DNA of 64,000 bases from Halichondria panicea (Eukaryota > Porifera > Demospongiae > Suberitida > Halichondriidae), in the NCBI RefSeq assembly GCF_963675165.1, contig NC_087385.1, positions 2,108,501 through 2,172,500 of the forward strand, read 5' to 3'. The translations under genes and the position numbers were made by a program. Of the stretch, positions 56,300 to 64,000 are shown in pieces; position 1 is the first letter of the stretch; every line of letters begins with the position of its first letter. The notes under the pieces are model-generated. The model worked only from the letters and a program-made list of their open reading frames with translations. It was not told where the DNA came from and made no database searches.

Positions 56300-59200
56300 T
56301 TATTTCTTGAACTCACCTTCAACTTTACTCTCATAGATAGGGTTCGATATCATAATACCTCCTACCACTGGTAGTCCTGCCACATTACAAATTCTCTTCT
56401 TTTGATGAAGTTTGCACCACAATACTAATAGTAGCATTAATGTTGCCAGAAACAATATTAGCAAGAAAGCACCAATAGCTATAGCAACCACACCACCAAT
56501 CGTAGCTTTGGTACATGATATTCCAAAAACCGAATTGCACAAATCTAGCGTATCAGTTTCACATCGGCTCCCCAAAAAACCAGCAAGGCACAAACAGCTA
56601 AACATTACGCCGAATTCCTCTACACAGGTTCCATTGTTCTCACAGCTATTACTGGTGCAGGCAAAGAAAGATGAATCATCTTGATCACAAACGTTCCCAG
56701 AATAACCATCCAAACAAATGCAATTGATTCTTGATCCTTCTCCCTCGATACAAGTGCCTTCATTTGCACAAGTGGTTGGCTGACAGTAATCAAGATCAAT
56801 CTCACATCTCAGACCATTGAAGCCCTCACTACACTCACATGTAATAGGCTCACCATTGGTTTCAGAACAGTTTCCATTAAAGCTGCAGCTATTCTCAAAA
56901 CAAATTTCTGTTTCACACTGATTTCCACGATAGTTGATAGTACAGTTACAGGAAATATGGATACCAATGCCTTCAATACATGTTCCACCATTGTGACAAG
57001 AGTCCTGGTCACAAAGTGGGAGATCCAGCTCACAATTTTGACCGGAAAATCCTTCAAAACATTCACAAGTTGTCATTGTTCCCACACCTTCTACACAAAC
57101 ACCACTGTTCATACAAGTTGAATCAGTACAAAACCCGAGGTCTGCTTGACAAGCATTTCCTGTGAAACCAATAGCACACATACAAGAGAAAGTTCCATTT
57201 CCAAGGCCAGCATCAATACAAGTACCATTATTCATACAAGGTACATCGTTACATGGGAACAGAGGTATACCACAGTTAAGACCAGTGTAGTCTGGGGTAC
57301 AATCACAAGTGTAGGCTCCATTAAGTAGGTTGTTACAGGTTGCATTATTCAAGCAAGGGAACTCATCACATTCATTGATATCAACAGCACACGTATATCC
57401 TGTGAAACCTGTCAAACAAGTGCAAGAAAATGTTATGTTTCCATCGATACACGCACTGCTACCAAAGTCACTGCAGGGACCAAACGGAGCTGGACCAAAT
57501 GAGCAATAATCTATATCGTTCTCGCAAAAGTCACCAAACCAGCCTGGGTAACAATCACATGTGAAGCTGTTGATGTCATCTATACACACTCCATTTTGAC
57601 AGCTGGGACTAGCGACACATTCATTAATTTCAGTTTCACAAAATTCTCCAATAAATCCATCGATACAATCACAAGAGAAAATACCAAATCCATCGATACA
57701 CGTGCCATTGTTACAGACTCCTTGGATTAAGGAACATTGATCTATTTCAATCTCACAATTCTCACCAGTAAAGTCAATAGTGCAGTTGCACGTGTAGTTT
57801 GTAGTGCCAATGTTCTCACAGGTTGCATTGTTAAGGCAAAGGCTAAGAACACATGGGTCAAATAATGTCTCACAGAATTGACCTGTGTATGCCGGATGAC
57901 AGTTACATGTGAAATTGAATTCTCCACTTATGTTTAGTGCTCTGCAAATTCCTTCATTGAAGCAGGTTACATCTTGACATGGACCTGTATTGGACTAGTG
58001 TATAAAGTGTACATGGAATGTTTACATACTTACCTGACGTCCTAGTGATTGTAACAAACAAAGAAGTATCAATATCCGTGGATACATCAATACTGTCTGC
58101 TAGACTCCCAAATACCACTGCATTCAGATTTAGACTGAAAATGGCCAAATTGTCACTGAACAGTTGAACAGGAATCGTATCACGAAGAAAGATCTGTTCT
58201 TGAATTACAATGAAATTGTTTTGTCTGTCTAAACTTGCAAGTGATGAAACCGGATAATTCTTTTCTCTAGAACCACTGTCATATCTAAATATATTCTGAA
58301 TTGTTTCGGTTTGTAACATTGTCAAAAATATACCCACTATGTTATCAAAAGCTGATTCATTCACTATCACTGTGTAATTCAATACTCCTCTACCAACTAC
58401 AACATCAGCCTCATCGAGAGTCAAATAATAGGCTGTGGCATTAGTTACCAGTAGAGATGATGCTGGCCCTGTAATTAAAAAATACTAATGAAAAAATGCA
58501 TAATTATTATATTTATTTTGTATTTCACATTGTTGGCAAGTTGCTGTTGTATGATCTCCATAGGAACCAAAGGGGCACACGTCCGTGCAGTGAGCTGTCA
58601 ATAAGTATTCCGGTGGTTCACAGGCTGAAGTTTAGCAGTGAACAGATGTAAACAATTATAATTATATCACTTACGATGTTCATTTATTTCAGGAGTTCTC
58701 AAATCAGCCCAAAAGATTTGCATTGACTGTACCACTGTGTATCTAATACCAAGGTTGATAATTATTGTTAATACACACTTTCAAGAAGTTTGTTTGTCTT
58801 ACACAAAGTATACTGGACCCGAGCCTTTTGGGGGAGCTGTCCATTTAAACGTAACATTCATCTTACTGCTCCCATTCACATGCGTAACTGCACTGCCGAG
58901 GGGGTACTGCGAAGGGGGTGGTGCAAACAATTATTCATTGTTTAGGTGGCCGTAAGAAACTATAATAATTCATACCTGAGCTTGATCGCAACTCTGAAAA
59001 CCAAACTCGTTGGTGTTTGAAGAATTAAAAATGCCAGTAACATTGTCAGGAAACCTGATCTTTCTTGCTTGAATTAGAAAGCCTTTGAAACTCACCACAT
59101 TTGACTTGTTGGCTTGTAGTATCACTGTGTGTGTGTGTTGTGAAAATATTTTGCCTAGCTACATTTGTCTTCCTATATACTAATACCTGTGTAAGTGACT

Positions 59201-59403
59201 CCAGGTACATATTGATACACACTGCTTGGAGCAAGAAGTTCTTCGATATCTAGTTCATATGGGTTTGTTTCCACTGGTTGTGATGTAGTTCCATGGTCTG
59301 GCTGTAAGGTAGAACATGCTTCAGGTGGAGCTCCTGATGAATAGCCATCACTTTGTTGCATTAGTGTAGCAATTAGACTGAGTATAATAATGAGTCGATA
59401 CAT
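56300..59403 (-). CDS. Reeler-EGF transmembrane protein, copy F (intact, 12 EGF repeats)
   Basis: Exons: 59403-59187, 59124-58976, 58906-58803, 58742-58675, 58624-58529, 58468-58034, 57984-56300. Phases agree, giving about 917 residues. Domains are as in copy C, with 12 EGF-like repeats. After the FFACT-type repeat the protein jumps in frame (CETD-TLDLCNSVFGISC) straight to the juxtamembrane Cys segment. All later repeats, including the last EGF before TM kept by other copies, were lost by an in-frame deletion. TM GGVVAIAIGAFLLILFLATL; tail with NPIY. The donor after the fifth exon is GTGAAA, weaker than GTGAGA in the paralogues. Confidence 0.9.
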
Positions 59404-61019
59404 CTTTTGCAGAAACTGTGTGGAATTTTCGATTAGCTATAATTTCTATATGGTGAGAATAATACAATTGCATCTGTTGTGTGGTGTATGTGCAGTGAAC
59501 CTAAACAATGTTTTCCCTTGTGTAATGTCTGATGGTTTATGTTTAGATGTATAGTGAAATGTTTGTTTTGTCCTTGGCGTTTATAAACAATTAACTTGGC
59601 AAAACTCTGATCATTGACACTTTGCATTGACTGTACCACTGTGTGTGTATCTAATTAGCAAATTGATATTATTTAACACACACTTGCAATAGCGTTTGTT
59701 GTTTGTCTTACAAATATACTGGATTTGAGCCTTCTGAGGGAGCTGTTCATTCAACAGTAACGTTCATGTTACTGCTCCCATTCACATGTTTATAACTCAC
59801 TGCGATGGGTAACTCCACTACGAGGGGTACTGCAGGTGAACTGTTTTCACTTACCAGAGGATCACGGTTTTGAAAATCATCTCGTTGGTGTTTGAGGAAC
59901 GAAAAATATTTCCGGTAACTTGTCAGGAAACTCGTTGCCTGAATTAGAAACTCACTTAATTGGAAATGTTGGCTTGTAGTATGACTGTGTGCTTGGTGTG
60001 AAAAAGTAGTTGCATAGATTTACATGCTCTTCTTCGCTAATACCTTGAGCAAGAAAATGTTCACACAGTGTAGTTAGCGGATTTGTTTCCGCTGCATGGT
60101 GGTGGTGGAGCTCCATGGTTTGGCTCTAAGCTAACAGGTTTGATGTGGAGCTCCCGACGAATAGGTTGTTTTGTGTAGCAATTACCCCCGAGTACAATAA
60201 TTAGTTGACAGACTATAATAGGGTAGCTTTAATTTCTATATTGCCTGAGAATAACATAATTATTGTTGTGTGCATGGTAGTGTGCATTGAACCTAAACTG
60301 TGTTTTCATTTGTGGAATAGCTGATGATTTATGTGGAAATGTAGGAAACTGTTTTATTTTGTCTTAGTCTTTCGTAAACAACTTAGTTAAGAACCTGTAA
60401 CTGCAAACATTAAGAACTGGACCTAGATAAACTATGATTATATATAATTATGTGTGCTTTATACAATGATAAGAAAACACTCGAGGTGAAGCCTCTATTT
60501 ACACTGTGTACATACGGTAGTAGAGTTTTTGGGAACGAGCTATCTTGTATCTTGAGCAACATTATCATAAATACAATGCTCAATAGAATAAGTCATGGAA
60601 CACTAGTATTTGATAGAGTAAGTACATAAGTTTAGATCAATAATTATGGAGTTGTTCATAGTTGCTTCATTCTTGTGTGTACAAGTCAAGGTTTTCTGTT
60701 TATCATTAAATTATGTTTATCTGCACAAAAGAATCATAATTGTATTAAGTGAGCTCCATATCTCATATGAACATTTACCATGGTAATAATGTTATCAGAT
60801 GAAAGGTATTCATGTTTACAATACATTTTGGGAAAAATAATGTGCAATTGACGAGATAAAAAAAAATGGTAGTTCTTTATAGTACACTAACTTGTTCAAG
60901 AAAAATCAGCCTTAGCCTACCGGAGGACAAATACATTGACTCAATATTTATTGTGCTCACCTTCAACATTTCTAGTATCATGCAAAACAAGCCCCGATCT
61001 AGCACCATGCACTATCAGT
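59404..61019 (-). pseudogene. 5' flank of copy F with a decayed Reeler exon set and duplicated spacer
   Basis: GTGCAGTGAACCTAAACAAT-type motif at 59491 and, as a variant, at 60281. Reeler exon relics 4 to 1 are spread over about 59600-60170 with deletions. 60200-60990 parallels 48920-49760. No intact gene. Confidence 0.7.
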
Positions 61020-61640
61020 TTGATACTTGATGTATACAAACCTACAAAGAAGTACAAGCAAGCAAGACTGAGGAACAATGCAAAAAAAATCTGCTGGCAG
61101 ATGGAGGCCAGAACAGCAAGTGAACTGAATGAACAACTACTAGGAAAAGCATTGGAATATGCTCGGAAAAGGTATATACACTCAAGCTAGGTAATAGCCC
61201 TGCCAATCACAGAGCATAGTTTCATGCTTTACAAGGGAGCCTTTAGAGTTGTCTCCGACATGGTTGGCAACCTCAGAACCTACATTCTCACTGTGTCTGT
61301 GGACAGCACTTCACAGTAGAGCATGCACTCAGCTGCTCTATGGGAGGATTTCTAACAACAGAAATACGCAACATCACAGCAAATCTCATGAGCGACGTAT
61401 GTCCAGACGTGGGTATGGAATTAACTCTACAGCCTGTGACAGATGAGCAATTCCAACTCAGGACAACCAACCGTGAGGACGACGCTCTCCTTGATGTTGT
61501 TGCCCAGAGCCAGAGCTACAGAAGGAATGAGATGGAGTATACAAACAGTGTGTGAGAGAAATCGAACACGGCTTGTTTTCACTATTAATTGGTTTTCTCT
61601 GCTGCTGGAGGGATGGGTCCGACAGCAGGGATTGTGTACA
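61020..61640 (+). mobile_element. Retrotransposon C-terminal fragment
   Basis: Contains QMEARTASELNEQLLGKALE, a decayed zinc region (SHCVCG-like, EHALSC-like near 61300), LQPVTDEQFQLRTTNREDDA (about 61430-61490), and the end of the protein to about 61640 in a shifted frame. It parallels 49800-50400 and supplies the uninterrupted sequence for the 41278 insertion site. Confidence 0.7.
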
Positions 61641-62180
61641 GCTGTGATGTGCAGTGAACCAAAACAATGTTTTCCCTTGTGGAATAGCTGTATGCTGAAC
61701 TGTCCGTTATTGTTTGCAAACAAGAATCTGGAACTGCACATATTTTGGGAATCTTAAAAACTGAACCCAGTACATTATGTGTGCTTTACTGTTATAATTG
61801 TGAGTCATCGAAGTTAAATTTAAATTTAAATTGTACGTTCTAGAGTCTATCACTCGAGGTGAAGTCTCTATATAACTACACTGTGTATATTATACTTGGC
61901 AGTCGGGTTTCCTTTGTCACAAGCTGCAAGTTTCGTTAATCAACCTTTTAAATGAAGAATAAGTCATGGAAAGTCATATTAATTAATTTAAGTGTGCTAT
62001 AATTATGAGTCATCGAAGTTATTTTGAGTGCTACACGTTCATAGTTGCTTGTGTACGAGTCAAGTTTTCTGTTCATCAATTATCTACACAAAAGAATGAT
62101 AACAGTAGCTCAATACTCAGTATTAAGCATGAACACTTACACCTTTGCGCTCTCTTCATTCTGAGTTCATGTCAGTACAC
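61641..62180. other. Duplicated spacer between the retro fragment and copy G
   Basis: GTGCAGTGAACC at 61650, then sequence parallel to 50402-50940. No gene seen. Confidence 0.5.
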
Positions 62181-64000
62181 TTATTTCCTGTGCTCACCTT
62201 CATTGTTGCAAAAAACTGGGTTCGATATCATGACACCTCCTACCACTGGTGATCCTGCCACATCATAAGTTCTCTTCTTTTGACGCAGTTTGCACCACAA
62301 TATACTAATAGTAGCATTAATGTTGTCAGAAACAATATTAGAAAAAAAGCACCAATAGCTATAGCAACCACACCACCAATCGTAGCTTTGGTACATGATA
62401 TTCCAAAAACCAAATTGCACAAATCTTGAGTAACATCAATAGAATTTAGTCCTGAACCACTGGTTAGTCTGCAGTCAACACCACTGAAACCATCTGGACA
62501 TACGCAATGTGTTGTATAACCAATTCCTTCGACACAAGTGCCATCATTTTGGCATCGATAAGTGGGTGCTTTATCACAAAAATTATCGTCCGTTTGGCAC
62601 CGATCCCCATTGTAACCATCAGCACATGAGTAAGAAAATTGGATGCCAATTTCTTCAATGCATGTACCACCATTAAAGCAGGAATCTGGCTCACAGAAAT
62701 CAATATCAATCTCACAAACATCACCAGTGAATCCATCCATGCAGTCGCAGCTAGTCTCAGTTCCAAAGCCCTCAATACAGCTTCCATTGTTCGTACAGTT
62801 AACACTCAATTCTGTACCACAAAAGTTGTCATCATTATCACAATGATTTCCACTAAAACCGAAGGAGCAGTTACAAAAGGTTGTTAGTCCAAATCCTTCG
62901 ATGCATATCCCATTATTAAAGCAGGAGGTAGCTTCGCAAAAATTTAAATCAGTTTCACAACGGCCACCCAAAAAACCAGCAAGGCAAGAACAGCTAAACG
63001 TTGGGCCGAATTCCTCTACACAGGTTCCATTGTTCTCACAACTATTACCAGCACAGGCAAAGAAAGCTCTGTCGTCCTGATCGCAAATGTTCCCAGAATA
63101 ACCGTCCGAACAAATGCAACTGATTCTTGATCCTTCTCCCTCGATACAAGTGCCTTTATTTGCACAAGTCTTTGGCTGACAGTAATCAAGGTCAATGTCA
63201 CATCTCAGACAACTGAAGCCCTCACTACACTCACACATAATAGGCTCACCATTGGTTTCAGAACAGTTTCCATTAAAGCTGCAGCTATTCTCAAGACAAA
63301 TTTCTGTTTCACACTGAATTCCACGATAGGTGCCAGCACAGTTACAGGAAATATGGATACCAATACCTTCAACACATGCTCCACCATTGCGACAAGAGTC
63401 CTGGTCACAAAATGGGAGATCTAGCTCACAATTTTGTCCGGAAAATCCGTCAACACATTCACAAGTTGTCATTGTTCCCACACCTTCTACACAAACACCA
63501 CTGTTCACACAAGTTGAATCAGTACAAAACTCGAGGTCAGTCTGACAAGCATCTCCTGTGAAACCAGTAGCACATTCACAAGAGAAAGCTCCACTTCCAA
63601 GGCCAGCATCGATACAAGTACCATTATTCATGCAAGGTACATCGTTACATGGGAACAAAGGTATACCACAGTTAAGACCTGTGTAGTCTGGAGTACAATC
63701 ACAAGTGTAGGCTCCATTAAGTAGGTTGTTACAGGTTGCATTACTTAAGCAAGGGGCCTCATCACATTCATTGATATCAACAGCACACGTATATCCTGTG
63801 AAACCTGTCAAACAAGTACAGGAAAATGTTATGTTTCCATCGATACACGCACTGCTACCAAAGTCACTGCAGGGACCAAATGGAGCAGGACCAAATGAGC
63901 AATAATCTATATCGTTCTCGCAAAGGTAACCAGACCAGCCTGGGTAACAATCACATGTGAAGCTGTTGATGTCATCTATACACACTCCATTTTGACAACT
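62181..64000 (-). CDS. Reeler-EGF copy G, 3' part (at least 13 EGF repeats; frameshift in TM; 5' end off window)
   Basis: Part of the large EGF exon, open to the right edge. It has 13 EGF-like repeats, from a partial CIDDINSFTC repeat to NFCDKAPTYRC, then the juxtamembrane segment and TM start (GGVVAIAIGAFFLILFLTTL). At about 62298-62303 the sequence AATATACTA replaces AATACTA of the other copies, a 2-base insertion. The frame shifts at the end of the TM and terminates about 22 residues later at 62240. The normal tail with NPVF is still present downstream in the original frame (to 62198) but is not read. Either a tail-altered protein, a pseudogene, or a sequencing error. Confidence 0.82.

Noticed and set aside
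1-64000. tRNA or rRNA genes
   Set aside because: No cloverleaf-like arms with box A/B words or rRNA core sequences noticed on reading; a covariance-model scan would be needed to exclude them.

Overview
The window is animal nuclear DNA, AT-rich and intron-bearing, with short GT-AG introns, tandemly duplicated receptor-like genes and many small transposons. The gene content (an aspartate aminotransferase, a GABA-B-like class C receptor, Reeler/EGF membrane proteins, and intronless proteins with chlamydial-Pmp-like repeats plus a multi-TM end) suggests a demosponge such as Amphimedon or a relative. That placement is an inference from gene content; no marker gene for taxonomy is present.

Region 1 (1-18.3 kb) holds three minus-strand tandem copies of a large intronless gene: signal peptide, parallel beta-helix/Pmp-like ectodomain, Cys-rich stalk, about eight TM segments and a short tail. 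Copy 1 runs off the left edge; copies 2 and 3 are complete. Upstream of each copy lies, on the plus strand, the same internal exon of an aspartate aminotransferase gene. It is intact and followed by the rest of the gene at 2915-5477, and decayed at 10626-11055 and 16279-16746. The duplication unit was therefore the membrane-protein gene plus a piece of the host gene, probably because the membrane-protein gene sits inside an aminotransferase intron.

Region 2 (18.3-24.8 kb) is one 15-exon minus-strand gene for a GABA-B-like receptor. Its reading phase is consistent through all splice junctions. Introns 1 and 13 carry a 110-bp hairpin and a nested pair of transposons.

Region 3 (25.7-64 kb) is a minus-strand tandem array of at least seven copies (A-G) of a family not recognised as named: signal peptide, Reeler domain split over four exons, short Cys-rich segment, a conserved ~145-residue domain of unknown identity, 9-23 EGF repeats in a single exon, one TM segment, and a short tail with an NPx(Y/F) motif. 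C, D and F are intact (about 813, 1374 and 917 aa). A and G each carry one frameshift, B is a pseudogene with several lesions, and E is a truncated 3' end. Spacers contain decayed Reeler exon sets, fragments of one non-LTR retrotransposon, a second LINE remnant, and several TIR elements nested inside each other. The most complex nest, at 52.5-56.2 kb, contains a degenerate Crypton-type tyrosine recombinase and a small zinc-ribbon ORF.

The two expanded, partly pseudogenised surface-protein arrays flanking a receptor gene have the architecture expected of a diversifying recognition locus. Function is not shown by the sequence; this is a hypothesis to test.
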